This document shows, one piece after another, positions 50,260-64,000 of a stretch of DNA of 64,000 bases; the stretch's first letter is position 1; the number at the start of each line of letters is the position of its first letter. The stretch is from Glandiceps talaboti. Its lineage: Eukaryota; Hemichordata; Enteropneusta; Spengelidae. Both the position numbers and the translations under genes were made by a program. The stretch is from positions 11,205,842 through 11,269,841 of the forward strand of contig NC_135549.1 in assembly GCF_964340395.1 (NCBI RefSeq), in the 5' to 3' direction. A model generated the notes under the pieces. That model saw only the letters and a list, made by a program, of their open reading frames with translations, did no database searches and was not told the DNA's origin.

Positions 50260-52340
50260 TATAATTAATTTTCCAATGAAGTGTACATCATGTAGCTGTA
50301 GCTCATCAGGACTTTGCATTCTAACAATATTGTGTAGGAACAAAATCTATGGTTTTGCCCTTACGGAGGGCATTCAGTTTGAAGTTCGTAGTATTTTCTG
50401 TTGTATGAATTTATTGACTTTCCACTGGTTTCAATCTTTTTAGAATGAAGTTTTGAATTGTAACCAGACTTAATCTCATTGTACCCTATAGTCATGCTTT
50501 GCATTCTCTAGAATTTATGGAATTTACAGTGATATATTTATTTATTTTTAGTCCCATTTACAGTCTCCAAAATTAAATAAAATAGAAACACACAAGAGTG
50601 CAAACGTAACACATAACACACACAAACAAACACACATACACACACAGACACATACACATTGTCAAATATATCACAATTTGATAAATAAACACAGTATGGC
50701 ATAAAAAACAGCACAACACAAATATAATTACCAAATAGCATGTCTCACATTAAATGTGAATGCAGGACTACCAATAATAGCCAAATGTAAATTGAAACGC
50801 CTTCCCTAAGGATAAATCCTTTGTAATCTTCAGCGGATATATCAGAGTAATTGCCAATACCCATTATGGAATTAATAATGAAAAAACTGATTGAAATCAA
50901 AACCTACTTCATATAGCAATATCGGACGTGGGCGCTTTGTTATCACCGAATTACATGGAATTTGAAGCTTGCATTCGTAACATGTCTCTTAAAAGGCACG
51001 ACTGCCTGGGCCTGGGACCCTATTTTGCATATGACTGACTGTTTGGAGGTGGAGAACTTGTGATGACTCACTGGCAAGTAATCACCAAAAATATAAACAT
51101 TCCCAATCTGGGTTGTTCACATGCAAATGCCGCATATTTGAATAATCCTGAATGACACACAATGTAAACAGCTGTTTGCAGGGGATTTTGTCTCATTTTG
51201 AAAGTTTTTTTTCATTCTATGATACAAACAGATTGATTTTCAACTAATCAGTGTATCAAGTTACCATCCTACGACATTCACAAACAATTTGTACATGATA
51301 CATGACCTGTGTGTTTCTCGGAGCATAGAAAAAATGCTGAAACAAGGCCCAGAAGCTAGTGCTCTGTACAGCAGTTTGAATTTCCCGTATTTGCATAGAT
51401 TAGCCATAATCCTCTTTATATAGGGCAGTTCTGTGTTTAATCGCGAAATCCTTTAATTATGGAAAAACATGTTAATTTTATTAAAAAACAACTTCCTCAT
51501 TGAGCTAAATCAAACACATGTTCTTTGTTATCGTCAAGGAATATACCAGATTATATGACATTCAAAGTTTTCAACTTTAAGAAACTGCCTATAAACCAAA
51601 ACTCATTGCAAAGACTGAGGGGATATATCATCTGGCTTAAACCAGACACGCGTGCCATGTTGTCGTCTACATAAGCACCAAATTGTATGAAATTCGAGGA
51701 TTGCATCACAAGGAATTGGAGGCATATGTGTTAATATTTGCTTGCTTTGACTACTTTTATGTTCAATAAAGATAAATTATAAATGTTTGAGTGTAATTTA
51801 ATCTCAAGGGGTACCTGCAGCTGGTATCAACTAGTTCACTATTAAAGTGTACACATACGGTGCTAGTTGCTTTTTAGACACACTTAGAACCCTTGTGTAA
51901 ATTTAAACTTTCACATTTTGGTAAGAAATAGTCAAACAGTCAAACTCATGTAGATATTCACATATATGCCTTCAGTTTACTGTGATGGCATTCTCAAAGC
52001 TGTTTAAATTTTTTTGGGTCCGCATCCAAAAACCAGCGCCATCAACGGCGATTACGATTTCATCCTATTTCTCTACAGCAACTGTGTAATGATAATATCG
52101 ACCACTGGATCACAAGAACAAAGTCTATTTATTGGTATTTAACAATGCAATTTTCAGTATATATATTGTCACAGTGGTTGTCTGATCGAAAAATGATTCT
52201 CCAGTTACAATAAGCCTAAAGTTTCAACATGGCGGGAGATTGAAACTCAGTTTCACCGAAATATAAACTTGCTACTACTACCTACAGATACAGTTGTCAT
52301 CTAATTAATATATGAATGTCTTTTAAAAGTAATTGACCAA
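50260..52340. other. Repeat-rich non-coding stretch
   Basis: Weak family phrases recur at about 50945-50990 (TACATGGAATTTGAAGCTTG), 51541 and 51690. The minus frame at 50741-50538 is CA-repeat read-through. No gene supported. Confidence 0.4.
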
Positions 52341-52349
52341 TTTCTAGTG

Positions 52350-52593
52350 AATATATGTCCCAGTTGCAGCTAGTACAGGTTCATAATATTGGCTAATTGC
52401 CGAAAATAATTAATTATGCCAATAACTCATTAAAACTAAAGGCTACATGAACAGGCTCTACAGAACACGTGCATTTTGAAATCATTAATAATGCAAATGA
52501 ATCGTACATATTCATATTTTTACCAAAGCCTAATCAGTTCGACCGTTACTGTATAAGGAATATTGATACAGTAAGTCCTCGGATATTGCGTTC

Positions 52594-52626
<33 letters not shown>

Positions 52627-52650
52627 TAAACACAGAGAAAGACAGAGAGA
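52350..52650 (+). repeat. SINE-like dispersed repeat with (ACAG)n tail
   Basis: Best-ordered copy: GTCCCAGTTGCAGCTAGTAC, GGCTAATTGCCGAAAATAAT, TAATTATGCCAATAACTCAT, ACCAAAGCCTAATCAGTTCG, GGATATTGCGTTCACAGACA, then (ACAG)n to about 52625. Confidence 0.65.
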
Positions 52651-52659
52651 CAGAACCAT

Positions 52660-55585
52660 AATATATTTTTTACTTACGGAAGATAAAAGGCCAATACCAG
52701 GAAATATAATCCCATTAATATTTAACAATTAGCGCAGCAGCATTAAAATGTACAGTAGTTTAGTAAGTCTTGTGGACGATTAGCATGCACATCGCAATTT
52801 GGCACATTTATATGTTGTTGACAAGGTACTTTAAGACGTTGGTATGAAGTTGGAATCTTGAAAACTGAACAACGTTATTCAGAGTTATGCATGCTTTTAG
52901 TTAATGTTAGTTTCGTGGGAGAGCCATTTGATAAATTTACGTTGAACACGTTCCAGTCATTCAATCTTTGCTTTCTGGATTTCAAGGATCTCACTCAACG
53001 GATGCATACTCTAGGCAACTGCTATTCATGTGTTATACAAAGTCAAGACGTCTGTACCTGATTACATGCAGGAATGCCCATCATTGAATCGGTAATGATG
53101 AAAGAGAGTGAGCCGCAGGACATTTCGCTTTTCTTAAATGTAGTACAGAAGGGCAAATCCGTCACCACACTGCTATACAAGGGTACAAGGTCATCGTTAT
53201 AATGTATTTGTACTGTACTGTTGTATCACATCATTAGCATGAAATCAAAACTTATTTGCTTCCTTGTCAAACTATATAACTGTCGAAGCAAAGTAAATTC
53301 ACCAGATTCTAGTATTGCGCACTCAGTCTGATGTTTTCAACTGTTAATATGCAATTTAACCAGGTTCACCACGGTTCAAATGATATAGGTTTGTTGTATA
53401 TCAAAATCAATTTATATTACCATTACACAATTTTGCACTATTTACACATATTCCTCAGGAGCTGTTACCTAATAGGAATTTCTATTATTCAGGGATAAAA
53501 TAATGAAGCACTAGGCACTTTATTATCTTAGCCTTGTCTTCCCGAGTTTACTCATACTCCCTTGATGAGATATTACGAATACAAACTACATATTTGCCTT
53601 GTAGCATCAGGTGGGGTAAAATACGAAAAATAAAGCGAAGCAACATGATAAAGCCAAATTCTCCAAAATATTGTGATCATATTTGACTGAAGCCTTCAAC
53701 AGCTATAGACTTGATACAGAACTCGTGGAGATTCTTTCTTTATCACTTACACTCATCAAGTTTTGACGGTGGATCACATTCAATTTGATCAAAATGCTAT
53801 ATATATCATGTAAAACGTGGCAATGGGGCACACTCTTATCGCAGTCTAAATACACTGAATTAGTAGCAGGCCTTTAAAAGGTAACAATTCTGTGTTAGGC
53901 GTTCACCAATAATTACAGTTACTGTAAATTGGCATTCAAATACACATATAACAATCTGTTCTGGTAGCATTTTGATATCCTGCGTGTGTATGCCACAATT
54001 CAGTAATACAAAATAATCTATCAATTTGACTGGTAACATTGATTCATAATATCTTGGATAGAGACGATTTAAGATAATCTCCATTCTCTTATTCTGGTTC
54101 ATTGTTCCGATGTAAATTCTTCACATAGGCTTATTCTGTCGAGAGTAAAACATACCGCAAAACTCGTTCGGTATATTTATCGGAGTTGTATATCTCTTGA
54201 GGTTTTAACAAAAACTATGTGTAAAGCTTGTAATTCTAAACTAATGAGATCACTTTTGGCAGCGACGTTTGGGACCAATCTTCGATTCATCGATCATCTA
54301 TTATCTACATTTTTCCAATTAATTTGTAATGCACAGTGAAATGTGTAATTAGAACGTTAAACCAGTTTCGCAACAGTAGCAAAATCAGTGATTATATGAT
54401 TGTCAACTGTTGTAACTGCTAAAAATGAAAAGATTAACAGAGAACTGTCATAGTGGTTATCTTGTCAATACGTTTGTATCACAACCCACCAATTTTAACT
54501 CATGTGAGGATTGTATCCATTTATATTTTCGTGATCTGTAATTTGTTACGTTTATAAATCACTCGCGTTGACACGTGTCTATGATACTCCAGTGGTTTCT
54601 ATAAGTCTTAGAGTGCAATTTACTGAAGTTTGCAAAAGTGTACATCAATCTAATAAACATGTTTTAGTTTTTTGACTGATATTTATTTTCAGAAATATAA
54701 ATAATGCATTTGATTTATTATCGCAGTGGTCATAGATATAATAGCTAGAATAATCTAGTCTTATTTTGGTTGATAAACTTATTAATTGCATTCTCCGGTT
54801 TATTGGACTATGGCTTTTTGAATTTCTTTGCATTTGGGCGTTGAGTCCTAAGGTAAAACCATTCAACAATGTATGTGCCTCTGAAATGAAGGCAGTTTGT
54901 CTCTGGTTGATAACACACAGAGGAGACTGGCTTTGACTATAGTTTTCCAAACTTCTGATGGTCAGAATAACAGAAGAGAGCAGTAGGCACAATAAAGGTG
55001 GATTTTTTGGTGTTTCTAATCGTTTCTAATCAGTCTAAAACAAACATATCAGTTATATTTATTTGCGGATTGTTTTCTGTCGCTTGTCTTGTTTAAAAGA
55101 AAAAAAGTGAACTTCAGAGTAATTGAAAATGCTGTAGACACTATTGAGTATACTTTTTTGCCGACATTTCTACACGATCCGCTTGTGATGATTATTTTAT
55201 TATCTCCCTGGATAATATTGTATTTGGGAAAAACCACCACAAAACCGTAAACAAATAATGTAATAAAATTGTCAAACTGCAGCATAACATGAATCAGAGT
55301 TATCATCTTTGGGTGATTGACAAAAATTGAGATAATTTGAACGAAAGAAATTGTACCTTAATATCCAATTGGGAACGCTAATATTTAGGTTGAGGTGGTT
55401 GATAACAGATGATATAAATTACTAAGTGATGTATTATACTAGTGTGATTACAAAAACTAAAGGAAACATCTTGACAACTACCACACACAATCCAAATACA
55501 TAACTTTGCAACAATTATCTCGGTTCGGAAGTGTATATACCAAAGATGCTCTAAGACACACTTAGATACGTTCATCAGTTCTGTA
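52660..55585. other. Intergenic, no supported gene
   Basis: AT-rich DNA. Minus frames of 115 and 85 codons at 54992-54645 and 55306-55049, and a + frame at 52858-53061, lack family motifs. Confidence 0.45.
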
Positions 55586-55587
55586 TA

Positions 55588-55615
55588 ACATAGTTATACA
55601 TAGTTATACATAGTT
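55588..55615. repeat. Short 10-bp tandem repeat
   Basis: CATAGTTATA repeated about two and a half times immediately outside the hairpin element at 55617. Confidence 0.85.
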
Positions 55616-55616
55616 G

Positions 55617-55782
55617 TTGTTAAACGACCAAGTTTCTAATTACCTATGAGTAACGTTCGCCGGTTCAGGTCGAGAGGCTTTGTCTAACAGTCCATTTGCT
55701 GGGTTTACCGCTAGGCAGACAGTTTGACAGAGCCTGTCGAAACGTCACTCGTAAGTAATTAGAAACCATGGTCGTGTAACAA
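55617..55782. mobile_element. Near-full-length hairpin element (MITE-like), 166 bp
   Basis: The outer arm TTGTTAAACGACCAAGTTTC...CTAATTACCTATGAGTAACG is inverted at the right end (CGTCACTCGTAAGTAATTAG...GGTCGTGTAACAA) with few mismatches over about 45 bp. Pairing continues imperfectly inward (GAGGCTTTGTC against GACAGAGCCTG). No coding capacity. Confidence 0.75.
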
Positions 55783-55799
55783 GATCTATTTATTACTAT

Positions 55800-56879
<1,080 letters not shown>

Positions 56880-56932
56880 ATTTTCAAACCAGGAATTCTT
56901 CGTATATTATACTGCAACTGTTTATGTTAAAT

Positions 56933-57382
56933 CGCAAGGGTTGCGAGCATATAATTAATTTATCAATCAATCAATCAATCGATCGATTGGTTGATTGAAT
57001 GATTAATTGTTTTGTGTGATATTAATAAAGTTTTATGGTGATATAAACCTTGTTTTCTTCCTTCCTTGGCTAGTTTTCGTTTCGAACTGTATATAATTAA
57101 CTTTTAAAAGACCCCTAATCTTATAATTTGGTAATTTCCGCGTAATGATAAGATTAAGGGTGTATGTTTAATTTAGATAAGGGAAGAATCGACAAGATGC
57201 CTTCATTTAGTCAATAAAGTGAAAATATACAGAGGAAACTAACCAACTAACCAACACAAGTTTTATATCACCACAAAAATTAGTCAATTGATCAATATCA
57301 CAAAAAGGTTTTACTTCACCACAAAATTAATTATTCGATTGATCGATCGATCGATATATCAATCAAATACACGTTCGCTGTG
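56933..57382. mobile_element. Foldback DNA transposon (MITE-like), copy B, 450 bp
   Basis: Related to copy A by outer ends (GGTTGCGAGCAT at left; TTCGCTGTG at right), GATC/ATTG tracts, TGTGTGATATTAATAAAG-like arm sequence and the shared centre (TTTAGATAAG...GAC AAGATGCC...TTTAGTCAATAAAG). Exact 7-bp direct repeats GTTAAAT flank it (56926-56932 and 57383-57389). It is shorter and more diverged than copy A. Confidence 0.85.
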
Positions 57383-57394
57383 GTTAAATAGACA

Positions 57395-57980
57395 ACTGTA
57401 TAGCGGCTGTTATTTTTTATATCCATTTGGACTTATGTTGTGTCAATACTACATTTTCGATCGAGATTCTTTGAGTGCAATTTGATCATGATCGATATAT
57501 TTCAACATTTTAAATGGCAATTATAGCTAAAGAGCACGTGGAATTCTCGAGAGGGTAGTTTTTAATTAATTATCTAAGTCTAGATACATTACTGTCAAAA
57601 TAATTATACTTATCAATTGCCACATCTGGCATGGTGATTCATCAAATAAACTATCATATCACAACTATATTCTTCTAAGTCAAAACTGCCTCCACTAATT
57701 CGATATCTTAAATATCACGTATATGTGTGTGTGTTGTGTAAGAGCCTTTTTTCTGAGTTGAACTCATGAATCAGCAATACCCTGCAGTTGTCTTATAAAT
57801 TGTTATATGTGATGTTTAAGGACAAAACTCCTCAAGCAACATAAACGCATGCGCAACGCTACAGCGAACATATATTTTACCCAAGGAATTGTAAGTCTAG
57901 TGTTATGTCAATGTCTTGAAGACTTTAAATCTACAATTTTCATTTTGTGTTGAGGTCCCGATGGCTACGTACAGGAGCAT
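57395..57980. other. Non-coding AT-rich stretch
   Basis: I see nothing recognisable. Confidence 0.4.
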
Positions 57981-58069
57981 GTGTGTGTGTATGTATGTAT
58001 GTATGTATGTATGTATGTATGTATGTATGTATGTATGTATGTATGTATGTATGTATGTATGTCTGTCTG

Positions 58070-58146
<77 letters not shown>

Positions 58147-58215
58147 GTGTGTGTGTATGTATGTATGTATGTATGTATGTATGTATGTATGTATGTATGT
58201 ATGTTTGTGTGTGTA
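57981..58215. repeat. (TATG)n(TG)n(CTGT)n(TATG)n compound array
   Basis: Four successive arrays. The 142-codon + frame and its relatives through this stretch are Met-Tyr-Val-Cys or Cys-Leu-Ser-Val read-through. Confidence 0.96.
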
Positions 58216-58219
58216 TCAC

Positions 58220-59240
58220 AGTTTAAGGAGAAAGCAGGTTTATCTAAGTCTACAACATATTCTCAAACCAAAAAAGAAATCAGCTTTTGGGAAATAGTAT
58301 GGCGAACTATCGTATGTTTGGATCATCCACAACCCAGTACGTGATTTGTCCAATATTCTAGAATAACAAGAAATAATAACGTCTTATACCTTCTCAAATT
58401 GACATCCTTAATATGACAGCAATATATCATATGCATGTCTTCATCACGTGGAGTATTACGTGTCCATTTTCAGGTTACTTGTGGTTTTATTGCCAGCATG
58501 TTTAGCACATTCATCGAAAATTCATGTAACTCAATCTAGCAGCTTCAGGTCTTTCTTTGCCAGGAATCATTAATCTGATTTAGTCTGCCAGGGCACAGAG
58601 GATTAATTCTCTCTCGTTTTGTATTCCACGTTAAATGTGATTCCGTTTCGGTGATAACTTTACTTGCTTGAACGATAGAGACCTTAAAAACAATTGATTT
58701 AATGTTGTAAGAAGATAATATGTCAGACTCTGCATCCGAGATTCTATGTCTTCAATGTAAGGCGTTCTTTATCAAAGGATTTCATCTCTAATCTATTGAA
58801 AAAAAAAATACATCGACACCGTTTTTATTGATCATTGAACATTGAATTTCTACCGTATTGAAACCTAAAAAGTGTCTCCATGGTCTTCATCAGTGTCATA
58901 ACGCCTACAGTCTAATAACCTGTCTGTACCTCGCGTTTCTCAAAAGTCGTATGACTCAAAACTACCTCTACTTTATAAACCTGGTCTGCACTTACCGACG
59001 ATAAGTTTTAATTTATGATAATATACTACATATTTGATATCCCTGTTGCATTTACTCTCAACTTCCGTGTCTGTCAACATACTTAGTTTGCATTTTTCCT
59101 TTAAAGTATGGGCCATATGAATAAGAAATACTGTAGTAGGCCAATCAGTGCATTGCAGCTAAATATATGCATGGGGTCGTTAGAATATGAATACTGTGGA
59201 AAAACACCACTTCTTATAGGTTGATGCATTTACAATTCTA
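58220..59240. other. Intergenic, no supported gene
   Basis: AT-rich DNA with no protein-like frame or repeat that I recognise. Confidence 0.4.
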
Positions 59241-59241
59241 C

Positions 59242-59427
59242 CCACGTCGTTTCAGGTCCTTTCGGAATTGCAATACCCATAGTGCTCGTTTCCGACTCAG
59301 TGCCTTGACTGTGCATGGGTGTAAATGTTGTAAGCAAGATGTGAGCAGTATTTGGCGACAGCGCTTTCAGAACAACGGTTTGACTGGCATCACCAAGCAA
59401 GCTTACTGTGCTATCGAATATAGGTAA
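59242..59427. other. Exon-sized island, open on both strands; strand undecided
   Basis: On +, 59256-59423 is flanked by CGTCGTTTCAG and a strong donor TAG|GTAAGTGG. That gives a 168-nt symmetric phase 2-2 exon with a Cys-rich peptide (HGCKCCKQDVSSIW). On -, the frame is also open and reads STVSLLGDASQTVVLKALSP, then NTAHILLTTFTPMHSQGTES. It carries the LxPxTx(Y/H) and GxxS spacing of the second half of a fibronectin type III domain, with a weaker acceptor (ATTCGATAG) and donor (TGG|GTAGAA). Local GC is higher than in the flanks. I judge a real exon likely, but splice signals and peptide signature point to opposite strands. Confidence 0.4.
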
Positions 59428-59434
59428 GTGGTCA

Positions 59435-62400
59435 AAATAACGACGTTATACCTTAGCAATGAGATCTGTACTACATTAAATGTATGAGATGTATACTAGT
59501 GTTAGAATGTGTCTGAATGCTCGCATCCCTATTTTTTATAAAGGCCAACTGAAATATAGTGAATGTATTCATACAATTTTCAGCCGTCAGGATTTTTAAT
59601 TGAAACGTCAAACTCTTTTGTTCGGTGTTTAGTTTGTATCATGGAAAGTGAAATGAGTTAATTAGCAGATGAGGTACTTCATGAGTGTGTGTTTCTCTCA
59701 GTAAAACATATTACTATGACTATTGCACTGTTAGGCATCAGCCAGTTGAATTATGCATCTTGATAATCTTAAAACATTAACAAAAACTTGGAGGAATGAT
59801 GATTAAGTTTGTCCGACATCATCTAGTTTTTCGTAAAGAGAATGATACGAAATCATACACAGACTGTTACCAACCAGACATCAGCTTCTGAGTGTCTTAC
59901 TCAAAGAGTCAACCCTATGCATAAGTCAACAAAGAATAATGCCGATCTAAAGTTGCCTTTAGAGCACGCATTGTACTAAACACTTCATTGAACGATGGCG
60001 ACTACAGATAATTTGATCACTTCTAATGAAATAAATCTCGTTTAATATTTAACAAGAATTACATTAATCTCTTTGAATTATCCACGTTTAGAGCGTTGTT
60101 ATCACGTATTGCAGTGTCCCTGATGGTATCTCTTACACGTCAAGAAGGCACTGCATATTAGTTTTCATTAATTATTCAGTATCAGTGGATACCTTACAAG
60201 TATATGTTGTTGTCGGTTGAAATAACAAAACAGGTGAATAAACATGATTCTGAAATTATGGTTTCGTGTCATAGTGATAAGATGTTCATTCTGAAAGGCA
60301 AATATATTTAGATTTGAATTCTGAGTGATGCATTTGGAGAATTTTAAAGATGAAGAACATTTCAGCATAAAGAAGCCGGAATTATACAATGCATAAATAC
60401 GTAACACATATCTAGTTAAATCCCTTGATATGAGATTTCATTGTTCCCACTCTTTTAACCTAACTGAGTATTACGATAAACACATTCAATAAGTAAGATG
60501 GATTCCCTTGAAAATCTAAAATAAATTCAATATAATTCGAAAATATGTAGTTATTCCCAAAGGTCAAGTAAGCTTATATTATGCGAGTGTAAATAGTCAT
60601 TAAAATTCCATAAATTAAAAGAACTCGACGTTTGGAAAACACTATTTCCTGTGATTACCTTAATTGTAATTCACCAGCTGCATCTAGATGAAAATGTATG
60701 AAGAGCGGCAATTGTACGAAAGCTTGACTAAATCTGAGATTTATTCAAATTAACTCGCCAGTTATGAGCTGGGAGCAGTTTGCCTTTATTAATGAAACAG
60801 GTTAACTTACGCCTCCAAAGTATTGAAATAAACCCCAGAATTACACAAATTGTGTTAATCCAAAATATGGCTCGAGGTTAACACAACATAATACCTCATC
60901 TAATGAAATATAATTTTATCAAGCAAGCTATAGAGTAATTCTATTAATTGATCAACGATCGTTGTAATCATCATAAAACTGTCCTTATGTAACAATGTCT
61001 AGAATGCCCATTTTAAAATTTATTTAAAACAGTTTTGGGGGAACACATATAAGCATTCACAGTTCGCATTAAACATCTACGAACAGACGTGACAACTAAA
61101 GATATCTAAATATATAGTATGATATATTGACATTTAGAGAAAACTAAAAATCACGTTCTATTGAAAAATCCTGTTGATGATGTATATGGGGCATGCAATA
61201 CATCTGTACTGTTCACTTCAGAATCTACGAGTCGTGATTTTCCAAGTATACTGATTATGAAATACAGTTACTAAACTGATCTTGATCATGATATGATCAT
61301 TATGATTTCACGTCTTTATGTCCATATAAGCCACACTTTATAAAAGGTATCCACAATTCAAACATTATATAGCTCAAGGTAGCATTTGAATTCATAATGC
61401 AATACTATGCATAATTCTTAACCTCTCCTAAATATTGTTTCATTGGATTTTACCCCTAAGTAGAAGAATTGGTACCCCGCAAAGAAAAGCAACGCAAACA
61501 CAAAACTGTTACAATTATAAATTCATGTCCCAGAGTTCCACGTCGATAGTTATTTAAGATTCAAGGGGTTTTGTGTTTGTTTGTTTGTTAAGAATCTAAT
61601 TTTACATTTTATATCGTATTCTGTTTTTAATCTAGCCGAGTTTTAGTGTAGAAAAAATGTAGTGCTACATATCTGCCTATGCATTATCTTACATAATTTA
61701 AGACATTCACACTTCGAAAGATGTCATGAGAAGACTACCAAGCCTGGGGTATCAAACTGTGTCTGACATTTAAGAACAAACACTTTAGATGGCGGACATA
61801 TCGCCGTAGTTTCGTATGAAGATACTGATAGATTCTTAGACATATGCTGGGTTTTAGCATACTGTCTAACTTAGATTACTTTAATTTAAAAGGTCATTAA
61901 GTCAAGATAAAACACTAAAGGGGTAAATTGTAAGAAGGGAAATGTACGAGTGGCATCTCGATCGTCTTTAGATTGCTTCGACTTCGATGTAATGAAGACA
62001 TCAGGGTAAAGATGTCGAATCGAGTATTTTATGTATGGTTCTTTTCAAGACAGTCTACTTACATCAAGTGATATACCGGTAATATATCAGATCGTGACAC
62101 CATGCGTATTATCGTAAAGCCTTACAACGGCCATTAAGGGCAAACGTATACACGTTTCTATAGTTCTGCAATATATGTAATCAACCACTGCTAGACACAA
62201 CGCAAAATTCAATGTGATCTTTTGTTTGTCTTAAAGGTAATGCTGATATATCAGTCATCTTTCGTACCTTACGGTGTATACTTATTATCAATTCCGAAAT
62301 GTGGTCACGTGATCGTAAGCCAGCAATCTTTATCATAGTATCGGAGAAGTCTTACTGCAGTTTTACTATATCAACTAAATGCTTTTAGTGTTTGAAAATA

Positions 62401-64000
62401 TTTACTTCATTGTTGTTTCGGCCATTCCTTACAGTGGACGCGTAATAGGCAATTATACAATATATAGGAAACAGATATGCTAACTAGATATTCTTGACAA
62501 AGTACATTGTAATTGATTTACTACTGACATATGGCGGTCTAGGATGAATGATAATGTGTCAGTGCCTTACAGGATATCAAGATATACCATCTTCGTACAG
62601 AAATGATACTAGTATACGTTACCTCTAAACACGTTGGGGCGATTGTGTTATAGCTATGGGAATTATTGCATACATCTTTAATCCCTTTACGGCGCTTACG
62701 AACGATATCACATTTCTATATAAGAACACTGTCTCCGGAAGAATCATGCATGATGATTCTTTAGGAAGGTGTTCCACGTGGAAGGCTGTTTTTGATCATG
62801 CATACTGATGTCGCGGAAGATCATTCCATGACACCAGGCCTCGTTCGATGATACTAAAATGCATGTTTGAAATGTATGTATAACATTTCTTTTGACTTAT
62901 TTTCATTCAAAACACATGCCAATTACTTTGATGCAGAATATATTGAGAATAGATACCTAGATTACATAGTATATTGGGTATCGATATGATGTGCATATGA
63001 ATATTCACAGTTTAAATAAGTCTTGGGAATGATGTAGTTCTGTATTTATCATGGAAATATTTTGACCAACATAATACATTTGAGGAATAATCACCATCTT
63101 TTAATAATTGGCGGAAGACTGCTACGATTTAACATCATATCATTCATCGGATGTGTTTTGAATATCAAAAACTAATGTCACATAGCGCAACGTAACTATT
63201 GCTGAAATACGTGTAATGTTATCTTTGTGTAAGTGAAAAGTTTAATGGCTGGAATTCGTAGCATCATTCACTCCATTACATAGTTTTAAACATCACTTGT
63301 AGACAGTGTTTAAAGTGGCAAAAGCTGGATTTATAAATTGTTTACCCACATGAAAACACTGATAATATTGATGTCGATGCATAAATTCTATATTAACTGG
63401 TTACATTGCAATTGTGTTTTGGCATTGTTAGAATAGTTGACAGAATAGTAGGGAATTTCTCGACCCCATTTTTTTATAGCTATACAAATTACTATACAAA
63501 TTACTTTAGATTGTTTATGAGTATATTAATACCAGTTTCAGTTCTTGATACTTGATAAAATGTTTTTTATAAAATTAAAAATCTCTAAAATAAATACCCA
63601 AACCTCATGTGGCTACGAACATATGTTAAATATATTGTACAACAAAATTGACGGAAACTTCAGCCTTTGGTAATATACTCTTCAGTAAAGAAAATAACCC
63701 GCTACGAAGGTCAGTCGTATTGACACATTTTATACAGCTATATGTACATCTAAACTTGATTGCAATGACATTGGTGCGAGCTACCTTAGGCAAGACAGTG
63801 TTATATTCAATCCCATTATTTGACAGTTGATATACCGCATTTGAAACATTTGCCTGGAGATAAGTAATTAAAATGACCATGTTAAAGCTGGCCGATTCAA
63901 TTTATATGTACTTAACTTTTTGACTGACCGTCGATACATTTCTTTGCCCAACTAATAAATATATTACCCCATACCTCGACAGACCATGAAGTTTCGTATA
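59435..64000. other. Intergenic, no supported gene
   Basis: AT-rich DNA. Frames of 60-84 codons (for example 60407-60168 and 63880-63626 on -) show no family motif. Short palindromes such as AGAATCA/TGATTCT near 62740-62762 are unremarkable. Confidence 0.45.

Noticed and set aside
57916-58344. 142-codon + strand frame
   Set aside because: Nearly all of it is microsatellite; the short unique ends have no family match or start context.

Overview
The window is eukaryotic nuclear DNA from an animal, most likely a marine invertebrate (inference). It is AT-rich and gene-poor, with spliceosomal introns, many long tetranucleotide and (TA)n microsatellites, Penelope-like retroelement remains, miniature foldback elements, a metazoan matrix metalloproteinase (MMP) gene remnant and an intronless peptide-type GPCR. 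I cannot name the species from the sequence. Bacterial features (operons, ribosome-binding sites, CRISPR, IS elements) are absent, and nearly all long open frames are low-complexity repeats read through.

Layout. 1-13 kb: non-coding, with an (ACAT)n array (1.2-1.5 kb), an (AAACC)n array (6.3 kb), a CpG-bearing TCTCGCGAGA palindrome (9.75 kb) and a diverged tandem repeat of about 115 bp (11.3-11.8 kb). 13.0-16.2 kb: a six-exon fragment of an MMP gene on the + strand, with catalytic zinc-motif exons, a proline-rich hinge and hemopexin repeats. Its splice sites are preserved, but it carries an in-frame TGA right after the zinc motif and three frameshifts, so I call it an unprocessed pseudogene. 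16.5-24 kb: microsatellites, a hairpin MITE (21.3 kb) and a repeated block next to (CTGT)n. 25.3-25.6 kb: a GC-richer island with ambiguous exon-like frames. 28.2-29.1 kb: an old interspersed repeat and a TA-embedded block. 30.4-34.8 kb: a recent 2.17 kb tandem segmental duplication.

40.4-41.0 kb and 56.9-57.4 kb hold two members of one foldback transposon family, each flanked by its own exact 7-bp direct repeat. 44.92-45.98 kb is the one clearly intact gene, a 353-residue rhodopsin-class GPCR. 47.4-49.0 kb is a decayed Penelope-like element with recognisable reverse transcriptase and GIY-YIG segments. A second Penelope-like 3' end lies on the minus strand at 56.34-56.76 kb, and its terminal 40 bp recur at 49.73 kb directly downstream of a hammerhead-ribozyme-like core. 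49.4-52.7 kb is dense in a SINE-like repeat family that ends in (ACAG)n. 55.6-55.8 kb is another near-full-length hairpin element. 59.25-59.42 kb is an exon-sized island, open on both strands, with fibronectin-III-like character on the minus strand. The last 4.5 kb shows no supported gene.

The GPCR and the MMP remnant have no visible functional link. Most of the structure here comes from mobile elements and from expansion of the microsatellites into which, or beside which, they sit.
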